Notes: generated from the letters alone by a model not told the origin. DNA of 64,000 nt from Halovibrio variabilis (GCF_007991175.1 NZ_BJXV01000006.1:124001-188000), one strand, 5' to 3'; shown: positions 45,994 through 57,174, numbered from the stretch's first letter. Made by a program: numbers and translations.

Positions 45994-48246
45994 TTACTCT
46001 CCTGCCTCTAACCGATCAACTTTTTGGAAGCCGCGGGGCAGCTTGCTGCCGCGACGGCCGCGCTCGCCGCGATAATACGCCAGATCGTTGGCTTTAAGCG
46101 TTAGCTTACGCTTACCGGCATGAATAACGAGCGCATCGCTTGCCTCCAGCACGACAATGCCGCCAGCATACTCTTCCCGGCGGGCAGCCCGCGGGCCGGG
46201 AATATCGAGCATTTTATTGCCTTTGCCTTTGGCCATCTCGGGCAGTTGATCCAAGGGGAACAGCAGTAGTCGGCCTTCGTTGGAGACCAAAGCGACCCAT
46301 AGCTCATCGCCGTTAGGCACTTCAACCGGGGCCATGACATTGCAGCCTTTGGGCAAGTTAAGTACCGCTTTGCCCGCTTTGTTTTTACCGGTGAGCGTAT
46401 CGAGACGCGCCACAAAGCCGTAGCCGCCGTCGGTGGCCAGTACAAAGCGCCGCTCTGGTGGCGCAAACATCAGCCCGGCCATTTTGGCGCCAGCGGCCAC
46501 GTTGGCACGCCCGGTAACCGGTTCACCCTGGCCGCGGGCGCTAGGTAAGTTATGCGCCGAGAGCGTATAGGCGCGCCCCGTGTCATCCAACAGCACCAGC
46601 GGCTGATTGGTTTTACCTTTTGCGGCCAGCTGGAAGCTATCGCCGGCTTTGTAGGAGAGCCCTTCAGGGTCAATATCATGCCCCTTGGCGGCGCGAATCC
46701 AGCCTTTATCCGAGAGCACCACGGTAATCGGGTCAGCGCCCAGCAGTTCGACCTCGGAGAGCGCTTTGGACTCTTCGCGCTCGACCAGCGGTGAACGGCG
46801 CTCATCGCCATGCTCTTTACCCGCCGCGCGGATTTCTTTTTCGATCAGCGTGGTCAGCTTGGCTTCACTACCCAGCAGGCCTTGTAGGTACTTGCGCTCT
46901 TTTTCCAGCTCGTCCTGCTCACCGCGAATTTTCATCTCTTCGAGTTTGGCAAGATGCCGCAGGCGCAGCTCTAGAATAGCTTCAGCTTGGCGCTCAGAGA
47001 GACTAAACGTCGCCATTAGCGAGGCTTTAGGCTCATCTTCTTCGCGAATAATGCGAATCACTTCGTCCAGGTCCAGGTAGGCGATCAACAAGCCTTCCAG
47101 GATATGCAGCCGATCTTCGACTTTGCCTAAGCGGTGCTCTAACCGGCGGCGTACCGTGCTGCGCCTGAACTGCAGCCACTCGCCCAGCATTTCGGGCAGC
47201 GGCATGACCCGCGGGCGGCCATCCAGGCCGATCACGTTCATGTTCACCCGCACGTTCTTTTCCAAGTCAGTGGTGGCGAACAGGTGCGCCATCAGCGACT
47301 CAACGTCGATGCGGTTGGAGCGCGGCTCAATCACCAGGCGCGTCGGCTCTTCGTGGGTCGATTCATCGCGCAGGTCCGCCACCATGGGTAGCTTTTTGGC
47401 CTGCATTTGCGCCGCAATCTGCTCCAGCACTTTGGCGCCGCTGACCTGGTAAGGCACGGCGGTGATAACGATATTGGCTTCTTCGCGCTCATAGCGGGCA
47501 CGTAGCTTGACCGAGCCACGGCCGGATTCGTAAAGCTTACGCAGATCCGCAGGCGGGGTAATAATTTCTGCATCGGTGGGGAAGTCCGGCGCAGGCACAA
47601 ATTCCATTAGATCGGTGGTGGTGGCCTTGGGGTTGCGCAGCAGATGGCAGGTTGCTTCGACAATTTCCGAGACATTATGCGGCGGAATATCGGTAGCCAT
47701 ACCCACGGCAATCCCTGTGCCGCCGTTGAGCAGCACATGCGGCAACTTGGCAGGCAGCACCAGGGGTTCCTGCATGGTGCCGTCAAAGTTGGGCGCCCAG
47801 TCGACGGTGCCTTGGCCCAGTTCGCCAAGCAGCACTTCGGCAAATTTGGAGAGCTTGGCCTCGGTGTAGCGCATGGCGGCGAAGGATTTAGGGTCATCGG
47901 GGCTACCCCAGTTGCCCTGGCCATCGACCAGCGGGTAGCGGTAGCTAAACGGTTGCGCCATCAGCACCATGGCTTCGTAGCAGGCGCTGTCGCCATGAGG
48001 ATGAAATTTACCCAGCACGTCGCCGACGGTACGCGCCGACTTTTTGTATTTGGCGTTGGCATGCAGCGCCAGCTCGCGCATGGCGTAAATGATCCGCCGC
48101 TGTACGGGTTTCATACCATCGCCAATGTTGGGCAAGGCGCGGTCGAGAATCACGTACATTGAGTAGTCGAGGTACGCTTTTTCGGTGTAGTCGCGCAGGG
48201 AGAGTTGTTCTACGTCTCCCTCCGCTACTTGAATATCCATGGTCAT
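45994..48246 (-). CDS. parC: ParC, topoisomerase IV subunit A
   Basis: ParC is the DNA-cutting subunit of topoisomerase IV, which separates linked daughter chromosomes. The 750-residue protein has the breakage-reunion core with catalytic Tyr127 ([11 protein letters not shown]) and a C-terminal beta-pinwheel (about 490-740). The quinolone-determining region reads [11 protein letters not shown], with Ser and Glu at the positions equivalent to E. coli Ser80 and Glu84, the susceptible form. It starts 6 bp after parE; a second ATG is two codons in. Confidence 0.97.
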   Translation of the reverse strand: MTMDIQVAEGDVEQLSLRDYTEKAYLDYSMYVILDRALPNIGDGMKPVQRRIIYAMRELALHANAKYKKSARTVGDVLGKFHPHGDSACYEAMVLMAQPFSYRYPLVDGQGNWGSPDDPKSFAAMRYTEAKLSKFAEVLLGELGQGTVDWAPNFDGTMQEPLVLPAKLPHVLLNGGTGIAVGMATDIPPHNVSEIVEATCHLLRNPKATTTDLMEFVPAPDFPTDAEIITPPADLRKLYESGRGSVKLRARYEREEANIVITAVPYQVSGAKVLEQIAAQMQAKKLPMVADLRDESTHEEPTRLVIEPRSNRIDVESLMAHLFATTDLEKNVRVNMNVIGLDGRPRVMPLPEMLGEWLQFRRSTVRRRLEHRLGKVEDRLHILEGLLIAYLDLDEVIRIIREEDEPKASLMATFSLSERQAEAILELRLRHLAKLEEMKIRGEQDELEKERKYLQGLLGSEAKLTTLIEKEIRAAGKEHGDERRSPLVEREESKALSEVELLGADPITVVLSDKGWIRAAKGHDIDPEGLSYKAGDSFQLAAKGKTNQPLVLLDDTGRAYTLSAHNLPSARGQGEPVTGRANVAAGAKMAGLMFAPPERRFVLATDGGYGFVARLDTLTGKNKAGKAVLNLPKGCNVMAPVEVPNGDELWVALVSNEGRLLLFPLDQLPEMAKGKGNKMLDIPGPRAARREEYAGGIVVLEASDALVIHAGKRKLTLKANDLAYYRGERGRRGSKLPRGFQKVDRLEAGE

Positions 48247-48252
48247 CGGGGG

Positions 48253-50148
48253 TTATACCTCAATGTCTGCGAGATTGCCGTAATCTTCCAGCCACTTTTT
48301 ACGGTCACCGGCGCGCTTTTTGGCCAGCAGCATATCCATCATCTCCAGGGTGCCGTCGCCTTCCGTCAAGGTGAGCTGCACCAGGCGCCGGGTTTCCGTC
48401 GACATGGTGGTTTCTCGCAGCTGCAGCGGGCTCATCTCACCCAGGCCTTTAAAGCGCTGTACATTGGGGGTACCGCGTTTGGTAGCCAATTGCTTGAGAA
48501 TCGCGGCCTTTTCGCTCTCATCCAGGGCGTAGTGCACTTCTTTGCCCAGGTCGATGCGGTAGAGCGGCGGCATCGCCACATAGACGTGACCCGCATCTAC
48601 CAAGCTTGGAAAATGACGCACAAACAGCGCGCACAGCAGCGTGGCGATATGCAGGCCATCGGAGTCGGCGTCGGCGAGAATACAGATCTTGTGATAGCGC
48701 AGTTTTTCCAAGTCGGCGCTGCCGGGGTCGGCGCCAATGGCAACCGCGATATCGTGAACTTCCTGCGAGCCGTAAATCTCGTGGGTCTCCACTTCCCAGG
48801 TATTCAGGATTTTACCGCGCAGCGGCAGTATCGCCTGAGTCTCGCGGTTGCGGGCCTGTTTGGCACTGCCGCCGGCAGAGTCCCCTTCGACTAAAAACAG
48901 CTCGCTCTGGGCAGGGTCTTGGCCGGAGCAGTCCGCCAGCTTACCGGGCAATGCCGGGCCGGACGTCACCTTTTTGCGGGCGACTTTTTTGGCTTTTTTC
49001 TGGCGATTCTGCGCAGCGCTAATGACCAGCTCGGCAATCGCTTCGGCTTGATCGATGTGGTGGTTCAGCCAAAGCGAGAAAGCGTCCTTGACCACGCCGG
49101 AAACAAAACCGGCAATGGTGCGCGATGACAGCCGCTCTTTGGTTTGCCCGGCAAATTGGGGGTCGAGCATTTTTACCGAGAGCACAAAGGAGGTGCGCTC
49201 CCACAGGTCATCGGCGGTGAGCTTGATGCCACGAGGCAACAGGTTGCGGTATTCGCAGAACTCGCGCAGCGCATCCAGCAACCCGGAACGAAAACCGTTT
49301 ACGTGCGTGCCGCCCTGGGGCGTTGGTATCAGGTTAACGTAGCTTTCCAGTAGCGCCTCGCCGCCTTCGGGTAGCCACTGGATGGCCCAGTCCACGCCGT
49401 GCTCATCGTCGCTAAAGTGGCCGATAAAAGGCTCGGGGGGGAGCACTTCGTAACCGTCGGTGGCTTCAACCAAATAGTCGCGCAGACCATCGGCGAACTC
49501 CCACTCGGTGGTGGTACCGTCGGGTTCTACCAGCGTGACCTTAAGCCCTGGGCAAAGCACCGCTTTGGCACGCAGCAGGTGCTTCAGCCGCGTCAGCGCT
49601 AACTTGGGGCTGTCGAAGTAGCTTTCATCCGGCCAGAAACGCACCAGGGTGCCACTGGCGCGCTTGGGGGCTTTGCCGATTTCGTGCAGCTCTTCGACTT
49701 TTGCACCGAACTCGAAGGCCATGGCATGGCGGGCGCCATCGCGGGTGACTTCGACATCTAACCGGCGCGACAGCGCGTTCACCACCGAAACGCCGACGCC
49801 GTGCAGGCCGCCCGAGAAGCGGTAGCTGGTGGAGGAGAACTTGCCCCCCGAGTGAAGCTTGGTAAAGATCAGCTCAACACCTGAAACACCATGCTCGGGG
49901 TGCAGGTCGATGGGCATACCGCGGCCGTTATCCTGCACTTCGATCCCGCCGTCGCTGTGCAGCTCGACCTTGATCGCCGTGGCGTGGCCTGCCAGCGCTT
50001 CATCGACGCTGTTATCAATCACTTCCTGCACAAGGTGGTTGGGGCGGGTGGTGTCGGTATACATACCGGGACGCTTGCGTACCGGCTCGAGCCCGGACAG
50101 GACTTCGATGGAACTCGCACCGTACTGAGAGGCATCAAACTGGGTCAT
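48253..50148 (-). CDS. parE: ParE, topoisomerase IV subunit B
   Basis: ParE is the ATPase subunit of topoisomerase IV. The 631-residue protein has a GHKL ATPase ([30 protein letters not shown]), a transducer domain and a TOPRIM domain ([24 protein letters not shown]). It lacks the extra insertion of E. coli GyrB and its length fits ParE. It lies 160 bp after pgi on the same strand and immediately before parC. Confidence 0.97.
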   Translation of the reverse strand: MTQFDASQYGASSIEVLSGLEPVRKRPGMYTDTTRPNHLVQEVIDNSVDEALAGHATAIKVELHSDGGIEVQDNGRGMPIDLHPEHGVSGVELIFTKLHSGGKFSSTSYRFSGGLHGVGVSVVNALSRRLDVEVTRDGARHAMAFEFGAKVEELHEIGKAPKRASGTLVRFWPDESYFDSPKLALTRLKHLLRAKAVLCPGLKVTLVEPDGTTTEWEFADGLRDYLVEATDGYEVLPPEPFIGHFSDDEHGVDWAIQWLPEGGEALLESYVNLIPTPQGGTHVNGFRSGLLDALREFCEYRNLLPRGIKLTADDLWERTSFVLSVKMLDPQFAGQTKERLSSRTIAGFVSGVVKDAFSLWLNHHIDQAEAIAELVISAAQNRQKKAKKVARKKVTSGPALPGKLADCSGQDPAQSELFLVEGDSAGGSAKQARNRETQAILPLRGKILNTWEVETHEIYGSQEVHDIAVAIGADPGSADLEKLRYHKICILADADSDGLHIATLLCALFVRHFPSLVDAGHVYVAMPPLYRIDLGKEVHYALDESEKAAILKQLATKRGTPNVQRFKGLGEMSPLQLRETTMSTETRRLVQLTLTEGDGTLEMMDMLLAKKRAGDRKKWLEDYGNLADIEV

Positions 50149-50308
50149 GTAACGTCGGTTCCCTGAGAATTAGTGCTGGCAAGCCGTGCTGGTATTCAAA
50201 ATGAGTCTTAAAATGAGTGAGTGGCGGCTGGCAAAAGGACACAGGATAGCGGAAAAGCAAAAAGCTGTATATCTAGCCATGCTTATTACCAGTGGCGCCG
50301 GGGATAGG

Positions 50309-51991
50309 TCACTCCTGCTCAGCCGCCCAAAACGCTTCAATTAACCCCTTACTGGAGGCATCCATACGCGATAGATCGCCCTGGTGATCAATGATTTTCT
50401 GGGTATCGGTGGCAATTTTTTTGCCCAGCTCAACGCCCCACTGATCAAACGGGTTGATATCCCAAATCACCGCCTGGACAAACACCTTATGCTCGTAAAG
50501 CGCGATAAGCGAACCAAGGGTAGCGGGCGTCAGCTGGTCGAGCAGCACCGTGGTCGAGGGCTGGTTGCCGCGGTAGCGCTTGTGCTCCGGCCGAGGGCCG
50601 TCATCTTCCAGGGCGTCATCGCCGAGCATAAGGACACGGGACTGAGCAAAGCAGTTAGCCAGCGCCAAACGGTGCTGGGCTTTCAGGTGGCGGCGGGTAT
50701 CCGGGTCTTCCACCTCGTCGTAACGCTTGAGCGGCGCAATAAAATCGCACACCACCGGCTGGGTGCCCTGATGCAGCAACTGATAGAACGCGTGCTGAGC
50801 ATTGGGTCCCAGCTGCCCCCACAGCACCGGGCAGGTGGAGTAGTTGACCGGTTGTCCCTGGCGGGTAACCGACTTGCCGTTGGACTCCATTTCCAACTGT
50901 TCAAGATAAGCGGCGAAATACTCTAACCGCCCGTCATAGGGCAAAATAGAGTGGGCGCGGATATCCAGAAAATTGACGTTCCAGATTCCCGCTAATGCCA
51001 GTAGCACGGGTAGATTTTCGGCCATTTCTGCCTCAGCGAAGTGGCGATCCATGGAGTGCGCACCGGCTAAAAACGCGCGGAAATTGTCCATCCCCACCAC
51101 CAGCGCAATGGGTAAACCAATGGTGCCCCATAGCGAGTAGCGCCCACCTACCCACTCCCAGAAGGTTAACTGGTGGTCGTCAGCAATGCCCCACTCGGTC
51201 ATTTTCTCCGGGCTCGCCGAGACCCCAATAAAGTGCTGGCGCACCACTAGCTCAGCGCTGATCGGCGTCGCGCCGTGCTGGGTTAACTGGCTCAGCAGCC
51301 ACTCCCGCGCGGTGTTGGCGTTAGACAGCGTATCAATGGTGGTAAAGGACTTGGACGACAGCACAAAGATAGTGGTTTCAGGATTCAAACGGCTGAGATA
51401 ATCCGCTAACTGGGAGCCATCCATGGTAGAAGCAAAATGCACCTCCACCGGATGAATATCGTTGGGTCGATAATCCGCTAGCGCATGGGTGACCATTAAC
51501 GGGCCCAGGTCTGAGCCGCCTACGCCCAGATTAACCACGTGCCGAATCGGCTTGCCGGTGGCACCGCGCCACTGGCCGGCGTGCAACCGGCTGACCAAGC
51601 GCTCCATCTGGGCCAGGCTTTCATGCACGGCAGCGACAATATCCTCACCTTCCACTTCAAGCGTGGCATCCGCGGGCAAACGTAACGCGGTGTGTAACGC
51701 CGGGCGGTTTTCGCTGACATTCACCCGTTTACCGCTTAGCAGTGCCTCAATGGCCGAAGGCACGCCGGCCTCGCTGGCCAAGGTAAACAGGTGTTCCAGC
51801 GTATCGTCATCCCAGCGCTGCTTGGAGAGATCCAGGGTCAAGCCCGCTACCTGACGAGTAAAGCTTTTCCAGCGCGAAGGCTCGGTGCCAAACAACGTTT
51901 TCAAGTGAACGTGCTGCAGCGTTTCAGCGTGATGCTTCAACGTCTGCCACGCGGGTAACGTATCGGGGGTAGCGTTTGATGCTGAGGCCAT
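50309..51991 (-). CDS. pgi: Pgi, glucose-6-phosphate isomerase
   Basis: Pgi interconverts glucose-6-phosphate and fructose-6-phosphate. The 560-residue protein has NLGVGGSDLGPLM, the signature WEWVGGRYSLWGTIGL and the C-terminal QWGVELGKKIA. ATG 51991 (MASASNATPD) has GGAG eight bases upstream; the frame is open further up but that DNA lies in the shared promoter region with cmoA and is unconserved. It is divergent from cmoA. Confidence 0.96.
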   Translation of the reverse strand: MASASNATPDTLPAWQTLKHHAETLQHVHLKTLFGTEPSRWKSFTRQVAGLTLDLSKQRWDDDTLEHLFTLASEAGVPSAIEALLSGKRVNVSENRPALHTALRLPADATLEVEGEDIVAAVHESLAQMERLVSRLHAGQWRGATGKPIRHVVNLGVGGSDLGPLMVTHALADYRPNDIHPVEVHFASTMDGSQLADYLSRLNPETTIFVLSSKSFTTIDTLSNANTAREWLLSQLTQHGATPISAELVVRQHFIGVSASPEKMTEWGIADDHQLTFWEWVGGRYSLWGTIGLPIALVVGMDNFRAFLAGAHSMDRHFAEAEMAENLPVLLALAGIWNVNFLDIRAHSILPYDGRLEYFAAYLEQLEMESNGKSVTRQGQPVNYSTCPVLWGQLGPNAQHAFYQLLHQGTQPVVCDFIAPLKRYDEVEDPDTRRHLKAQHRLALANCFAQSRVLMLGDDALEDDGPRPEHKRYRGNQPSTTVLLDQLTPATLGSLIALYEHKVFVQAVIWDINPFDQWGVELGKKIATDTQKIIDHQGDLSRMDASSKGLIEAFWAAEQE

Positions 51992-52112
51992 GTGACATCT
52001 CCAGTGGCGTCGTTCCATGCAGGGGCTGTTCTGGTTTACTGTTCTGACTGACTGTTCTGACTTACGAAGGACGCGTAAACTACGCAACCTTATCAATAAT
52101 TCTGGCTTGATC

Positions 52113-52853
52113 ATGAGTGATGCATCTTACCGCGACGCTATCTTTTCGACACCCCTAGACAAGGTGGCGAGGTTTTCCTTTGATGAACAGGTCGTCGCGT
52201 GCTTCCCCGACATGATTCGCCGTTCGGTGCCCGGCTACGGGCAGATCCTGGGGATGTTGAGCCTAATCGCCCAGCGTCATCTTCGCCACGGTGCCCATGT
52301 TTACGATCTGGGCTGTTCGCTGGGCGCCTCGGGGCTGGCGCTGGCCGGTGCGATGCCCGCCGACGCCTTTCGCTACACCGGGGTAGACCTGTCACCGGCC
52401 ATGGTCGGAAAGGCACGCCAAACCTTTTTAGAAGAGTGCCCGGACCATGCCATGCGCGTGGAAGAAGCCGATATTCGCACCCTCAAGTATGCGCCTTCGG
52501 GGATGATCATTCTCAACTTTACGCTGCAGTTTTTACCGCCTGCTGACCGTGACGCGCTATTGGCAAGGCTTTATGCTGCGCTGGAACCCGGCGGTGTACT
52601 GATTCTTTCGGAAAAAACCGTCGATGCCGATGAGCGCGATAACGCCTGGCGGGTTGAGCGCTACCACGACTTTAAGCGCGCCAATGGCTACAGCGATTTA
52701 GAAATCAGCCAAAAGCGCACGGCGCTTGAGAACGTGCTGGTGCCGGACACGCTCGAAGCCCTTCACGAACGTCTAAAGCAGGCAGGCTTTCCACGCTCAA
52801 TGACCTGGTTCCAGTATTTGAACTTCGCCTCGCTGATTGCCTTTAAGCCATGA
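52113..52853 (+). CDS. cmoA: CmoA, carboxy-S-adenosyl-L-methionine synthase
   Basis: CmoA makes carboxy-SAM from SAM and prephenate, the donor for CmoB. The 246-residue protein has a methyltransferase fold with DLGCSLGASG, TGVDLSPAMVGKA and LNFTLQFLPPADRDALL, typical of the family. ATG 52113 (MSDASYRDAIF) matches known starts; the longer frame from 52017 lies in the promoter region shared with pgi. Its stop overlaps the next gene by ATGA. Confidence 0.95.
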   Translation: MSDASYRDAIFSTPLDKVARFSFDEQVVACFPDMIRRSVPGYGQILGMLSLIAQRHLRHGAHVYDLGCSLGASGLALAGAMPADAFRYTGVDLSPAMVGKARQTFLEECPDHAMRVEEADIRTLKYAPSGMIILNFTLQFLPPADRDALLARLYAALEPGGVLILSEKTVDADERDNAWRVERYHDFKRANGYSDLEISQKRTALENVLVPDTLEALHERLKQAGFPRSMTWFQYLNFASLIAFKP

Positions 52854-54280
52854 GTATCGGGGTCGTACTGACCGCTGGCGCACTGGCACTCTATCTGATC
52901 AACGCTTGGTGGCATTCGCGCAAGCCCTTGCCCCCCGGCCTTAGCGTCAAGGGCGAGTGGCGCTTACCTGTTGCACCACGGTTGCTGCTCGACGAGACCT
53001 TTGTCGATGCCCACGGCCAGCGCCACTGCCAGCAGCAGATTTTCGACGAAATGTTGCGTCTAATAGGCCAGGCCGAAAAGCGGGTAGTACTGGATATTTT
53101 CCAGTTCAACGACCCCACCGATACCAGGCACGACTGTCATCGTCAGGTATCGGTGGCCCTGCGTGACGCCCTGCTGGCCCGCAAGCGCCAGTGCCCCGCG
53201 ATTGAGATGGTGGTGATCACCGACCCCATCAACGCCGCCTACGGCGGGCGCGAGCTGAGTCACCACCGGCAGCTCGAAGCGGCGGGCATCCGCGTCGCGA
53301 CCACCGACCTAACCATCGGACGCGACCCCAACCCCAGCTGGACCGCGCTATGGCGGCTGTGCTTTCGCTGGCTCGGCAACTCGCCCCGCGGCGGCTGGCT
53401 GCCCAACCCCCTCGGCCCCGGCAAGGTTGGCCTGCGCAGCTACCTGACCCTGCTCAACCTCAACGCCAATCATCGCAAGACCTTGGTAGTCGACGAGGGT
53501 GAGCGCTGGACCGCCGTGGTCAGTTCGGCCAACGCCGACGACGACAGCAGCGACTACCGCGATGTGGCGCTGCGCGTCTCCGGCGATATCGCCCTCGACC
53601 TGCTTGCCTCCGAGCGCGAGATCGCCGCCCGCAGCGGGGTTACTATCGGCCACGCCCAGCCGCCAGCCGCTGACACCGACACAAATAGCCACGCGCCGCG
53701 CCTGAGACTGCTCAGCGAAGGCGCCATCAAACGCGCCCTACTGGCGATCATCGACGACGCCCGCGCCGCCGAGCAGCTTGATATTGAGGTGCTGTATCTT
53801 TCCCACCGTGGCGTCATCACCGCACTGACCAGGGCGGTAACGCGAGGAGTCGGGGTGCGCGTACTGCTCGACCCCAACCATCACGCCTTTGGCGTCTCAG
53901 GCAGCGGCATCCCTAACCGGCAGGCGGCCAACGACCTTCTCGCCGCCAGCATTCAACTGCGCTGGAGCGATACCCACGGTGAACAGGCCCACAGCAAAGT
54001 GCTGCTGCGCCACGCAGGCGAGCGCCCCGCGCATCTGCTGCTGGGCTCGGCCAACTACACGCGGCGCAGCCTCGACGATCTCAACTTCGAAGCCAATCTC
54101 GAGTGGATCGCCACCGCCGATGACCCGATCATCGAAACGGCCCGCGCGTCCTTCGAGCGCCACTGGCACAACACCAACGCCGAGCACTACAGTATTGGCC
54201 CCGAGGCGTACCTCGACGCCTCCCGTCGCCGCTACTGGCAGTATCGACTGATGGAAGCCAGCGGCTGGTGCACTTTTTAG
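52850..54280 (+). CDS. PLD-superfamily protein inserted between cmoA and cmoB
   Basis: This 476-residue phospholipase D-like protein has an N-terminal membrane anchor (about 3-20, IGVVLTAGALALYLINAWW). Two HKD-type motifs are seen: HRKTLVVD (H208, K210, D215) and HSKVLLRH (H381, K383), where the expected Asp is His388. Each is followed by a GSAN-type segment (SSANADDDSSD, GSANYTRRSLDD). Cardiolipin synthase is the closest common family, but the sequence is too divergent to name the substrate. It starts four bases before the cmoA stop and ends 25 bp before cmoB, so it interrupts the usual cmoA-cmoB order. Link to tRNA modification is not apparent. Confidence 0.8.
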   Translation: MSIGVVLTAGALALYLINAWWHSRKPLPPGLSVKGEWRLPVAPRLLLDETFVDAHGQRHCQQQIFDEMLRLIGQAEKRVVLDIFQFNDPTDTRHDCHRQVSVALRDALLARKRQCPAIEMVVITDPINAAYGGRELSHHRQLEAAGIRVATTDLTIGRDPNPSWTALWRLCFRWLGNSPRGGWLPNPLGPGKVGLRSYLTLLNLNANHRKTLVVDEGERWTAVVSSANADDDSSDYRDVALRVSGDIALDLLASEREIAARSGVTIGHAQPPAADTDTNSHAPRLRLLSEGAIKRALLAIIDDARAAEQLDIEVLYLSHRGVITALTRAVTRGVGVRVLLDPNHHAFGVSGSGIPNRQAANDLLAASIQLRWSDTHGEQAHSKVLLRHAGERPAHLLLGSANYTRRSLDDLNFEANLEWIATADDPIIETARASFERHWHNTNAEHYSIGPEAYLDASRRRYWQYRLMEASGWCTF

Positions 54281-54305
54281 CCATACGTGAGACAGCGAGA
54301 CACCC

Positions 54306-55292
54306 ATGCCCCACCCCCACCGCGAGCTCTACCATGCCTTCATTGACCAAGGTCTGGATACTTGGCTAGCGCGCCTGCCGGAACAGCTGGCGCGCGGGCT
54401 TGACCGCAACCGCCATGGCGACCTGCCCGCCTGGGAAAAAGCCGTGGCCAAGCTGCCCGCGCTACCCAGCGAGCGAAACGTAAAGCTAGACAGCGATACC
54501 GTCAGCGTTGACCTCGCCCTTAGCGATAGCCAACAGCGCCAGTGCTTTAACCTGTTGAGAAAGCTCGCCCCCTGGCGTAAAGGCCCTTTTCAACTGGGCG
54601 GTATTCATATCGACACCGAGTGGCGCTCGGACTGGAAGTGGCAAAGAGTGGCACCGCACCTTGCGCCGCTTAAGTACCGCAAAGTGCTCGACGTGGGCGG
54701 TGGCAGCGGCTATCACGCCTGGCGGATGGCCGGCGCGGGTGCGGCCTTTGTGCTGGTGATCGACCCTTCGCCACGCTTTTATTGGCAGTTTCAGGCGGTG
54801 CGGCACTTCGTCGGCGATGCGGATGACGGCAGAACCCAGTTTTTACCAGTGGGCATTGAAGACGTGCCGGAGAACCTGGGCTTTTTCGATACGGTCTTCT
54901 CCATGGGTGTGCTCTACCATCGCCCTGCCCCGTTAGAACATCTCCAACAGCTAAAATCGGCCTTGGCACCTGGCGGCGAGCTGGTGCTGGAAACCCTGGT
55001 GGTGGAAGGCGACGAGCAGACGGTATTTATGCCCGGCGAACGCTATGCCGCCATGCCCAACGTCTACTTTTTACCCTCCTCCAAAGCGCTGTGTCACTGG
55101 CTGGAACGCTGCGGCTTTACCAACGTGCGCGTTGTTGATGAGGCAGTCACTACGCTTGACGAACAGCGCTCGACCGAGTGGATGACCTACCAATCGCTGG
55201 CCGATTTTCTTGACCCCAATGACCGCACCCGCACCATCGAAGGCTACCCCGCACCGCGGCGGGCGGTGATTATTGCCAATAAGCCGGAATAG
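54306..55292 (+). CDS. cmoB: CmoB, tRNA U34 carboxymethyltransferase
   Basis: CmoB transfers the carboxymethyl group of carboxy-SAM to 5-hydroxyuridine at tRNA position 34, giving cmo5U. The 328-residue protein has a methyltransferase domain with DVGGGSGYHAWRM and VFSMGVLYHRPAPLEHL, both family signatures, and an N-terminal extension of about 115 residues. It is separated from cmoA by the PLD gene and is probably still in the same transcript. Confidence 0.95.
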   Translation: MPHPHRELYHAFIDQGLDTWLARLPEQLARGLDRNRHGDLPAWEKAVAKLPALPSERNVKLDSDTVSVDLALSDSQQRQCFNLLRKLAPWRKGPFQLGGIHIDTEWRSDWKWQRVAPHLAPLKYRKVLDVGGGSGYHAWRMAGAGAAFVLVIDPSPRFYWQFQAVRHFVGDADDGRTQFLPVGIEDVPENLGFFDTVFSMGVLYHRPAPLEHLQQLKSALAPGGELVLETLVVEGDEQTVFMPGERYAAMPNVYFLPSSKALCHWLERCGFTNVRVVDEAVTTLDEQRSTEWMTYQSLADFLDPNDRTRTIEGYPAPRRAVIIANKPE

Positions 55293-55311
55293 GCGCTGTA
55301 TGCTTCCAAAC

Positions 55312-55986
55312 TCACCGCCGCAAAATCACCAGCCAGCGGCCTAGGTTCATCACGCTGGCCAGAGAGGCAGCCACGTAGGTAAAGGCGCAGGCGGTGAGCA
55401 CGTGGCGGGCGCCGGGCATATCGTAAGGCGGCACGTACTCTTTTAGCAGCGGCAGCGCACGGTTAAAGCTGGCGTCAAACTCGACGGGCAGCGTCACTAG
55501 ATGCACTAATGCGGCGGTGCCAAAGCTGATCACCGCCATGGCAATCACTATTGCCAAGCCACCGGGCAAGCGCGTCAATAGGAATAGAAACGGCGCGGCC
55601 ATCATTAATACAGCGCCGAGTTTTTCGGCTTTTTGGGCGACGCCCACTAAACGGCTACGCGCCAGCAGCGGCGCATAGCCCTGATGATGCTGAATGGCGT
55701 GACCCACCTCGTGGGCAGCCACGGTGACGGCGGTTAGCGAACGGCCGTCGTAATTATCCGGGGAAAGGCGCACGCAGCGTGTTTCGGGGTCGTAGTGGTC
55801 ACCGAACTCGGTGCGCTCTACGCTCGCGCCTTCAATGCCCAGGCGACGTAGTAAATGATCAGCAAGCTCGGCGCCCGTGCCGGGATAGTCGTCACGGCCA
55901 CGGGTGTGGCGCTTGAGTACCCATTTGGCCCATACATTAGGGAGCACAAAAACGGCCAGTGCAAAAATGATCAGCAGAACAACCAT
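55312..55986 (-). CDS. Membrane zinc metallopeptidase (YugP family)
   Basis: This is a 224-residue PF04298-type putative neutral zinc metallopeptidase. It has an N-terminal hydrophobic helix (about 2-20), the zinc motif HEVGH (92-96) with AIQHHQGYAP after it, and further membrane segments (about 126-163 and near the C-terminus). The substrate of the family is not well established. It is convergent with cmoB with only 19 bp between the stops, and follows the App1-type gene by 66 bp. Confidence 0.85.
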   Translation of the reverse strand: MVVLLIIFALAVFVLPNVWAKWVLKRHTRGRDDYPGTGAELADHLLRRLGIEGASVERTEFGDHYDPETRCVRLSPDNYDGRSLTAVTVAAHEVGHAIQHHQGYAPLLARSRLVGVAQKAEKLGAVLMMAAPFLFLLTRLPGGLAIVIAMAVISFGTAALVHLVTLPVEFDASFNRALPLLKEYVPPYDMPGARHVLTACAFTYVAASLASVMNLGRWLVILRR

Positions 55987-56052
55987 GGCGACCTCTAATG
56001 ACGAACGATAGGGTTGGTTTTACCATGGAGTCTGTCATGGCAACAGCGTTGG

Positions 56053-57174
56053 TTACGCGGGATCGTTGCGGTGGTCGTCTACATCCCGCTGCACTGCCGC
56101 TAAACCGTGGGCCGAGATATGCCCCTGGGCATGGGCGTGTTCAGCTATCAACACGCTATCGGCGGCGAGTACCAGCTCGCACTGGGTACCGACTATCTGA
56201 TCGCGCAAACGCTGGATCGCCGCTTCCCGCTGTGGGTCTTTATCCACACGGCGAATATAAATTGCTTTAATCCGATCCGGGTAGGCTTTGACGATCTCGA
56301 TATACACCTCAGGGTCGTGCTGGCCGCTATCGCCAATCAAAATACACGGCATATCGCTGTAGAGGGTTAGCATGCGGTCGATTAAGTCGCGCTTATGCTC
56401 TTTTGCACGGCGCGGCCAGGGTTTGTGCCACGAGATGCCCCACTCGCGTAAAAACAAAATTGGCCCCACGGGAATGCGGTTGATCTGAAAGAAGGTTTCG
56501 AGCATTTCATAAATCGCCCACGGACCGCGCGAGACATACAATATCGGCCGCTCGGCGCGCCCATTAACGCCACGGTGCAGCGATTGATAGAGCGCTGCCA
56601 CACCGGGAAAAGCAGTCCGGCGGTGAGGTTTTTTGACAAACAGGCGATAAAGCATTTTGAGCTTTTCCGCTACGCCGGTGAACATGACGGTGTCATCGAT
56701 ATCGCTGATAATCAATAAGTCTGTTTCTGGCGGCGGCACGTAAACTTCAACATGGGTGCGTATTGGCGACTCGCCGGGGCAATGCACCAAAATGTCGGCG
56801 CGGTGCCAGGAAACATCAATAGGAAGGGCGTGACTGATCGGCAAATGCACATCGAAATAGCCATCGCGATCCGTACTGACGCAGAGCTGATTTTCGCCAA
56901 TATGAACTTCTACCTGGGCGTTGGCGAGCCCCCGGCGCAAAATTCGCCGTGCGACGTCGGCCGTATCGCGTAGCATGCCGTGACGAGGAATAATTCGGCT
57001 TAAGGCCGCTTGGTGAAACACCCGGCCCATGACAAATACTTCGCGCTGGGAGCCGTAACCGCGGTAGGGATGTACGACCATCCCACCACGGCTACCGTCA
57101 CCCTTGACGGGCTTGGCAATAACGTGGACAAGCCGTTTAACAAAGCTTGCCCACTGGCGAAGTAGCCCCATCAA
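56053..57174 (-). CDS. App1-family phosphatase domain protein
   Basis: This 373-residue protein has a C-terminal App1/DUF2183 catalytic domain, a HAD-like phosphatase fold named for yeast phosphatidate phosphatase App1. Its catalytic motif is DIDDT (D158, D160, T162) in LLIISDIDDTVMFTGV, with GDSGQHDPEVY as motif IV. The N-terminal part (about 1-150) looks like a beta-rich module containing DGYFDVHLP. No signal peptide is clear. Its ATG overlaps the stop of the upstream DJ-1/PfpI gene by four bases. Bacterial substrates are unknown; lipid phosphatase activity is only a guess from the family name. Confidence 0.82.
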   Translation of the reverse strand: MMGLLRQWASFVKRLVHVIAKPVKGDGSRGGMVVHPYRGYGSQREVFVMGRVFHQAALSRIIPRHGMLRDTADVARRILRRGLANAQVEVHIGENQLCVSTDRDGYFDVHLPISHALPIDVSWHRADILVHCPGESPIRTHVEVYVPPPETDLLIISDIDDTVMFTGVAEKLKMLYRLFVKKPHRRTAFPGVAALYQSLHRGVNGRAERPILYVSRGPWAIYEMLETFFQINRIPVGPILFLREWGISWHKPWPRRAKEHKRDLIDRMLTLYSDMPCILIGDSGQHDPEVYIEIVKAYPDRIKAIYIRRVDKDPQREAAIQRLRDQIVGTQCELVLAADSVLIAEHAHAQGHISAHGLAAVQRDVDDHRNDPA

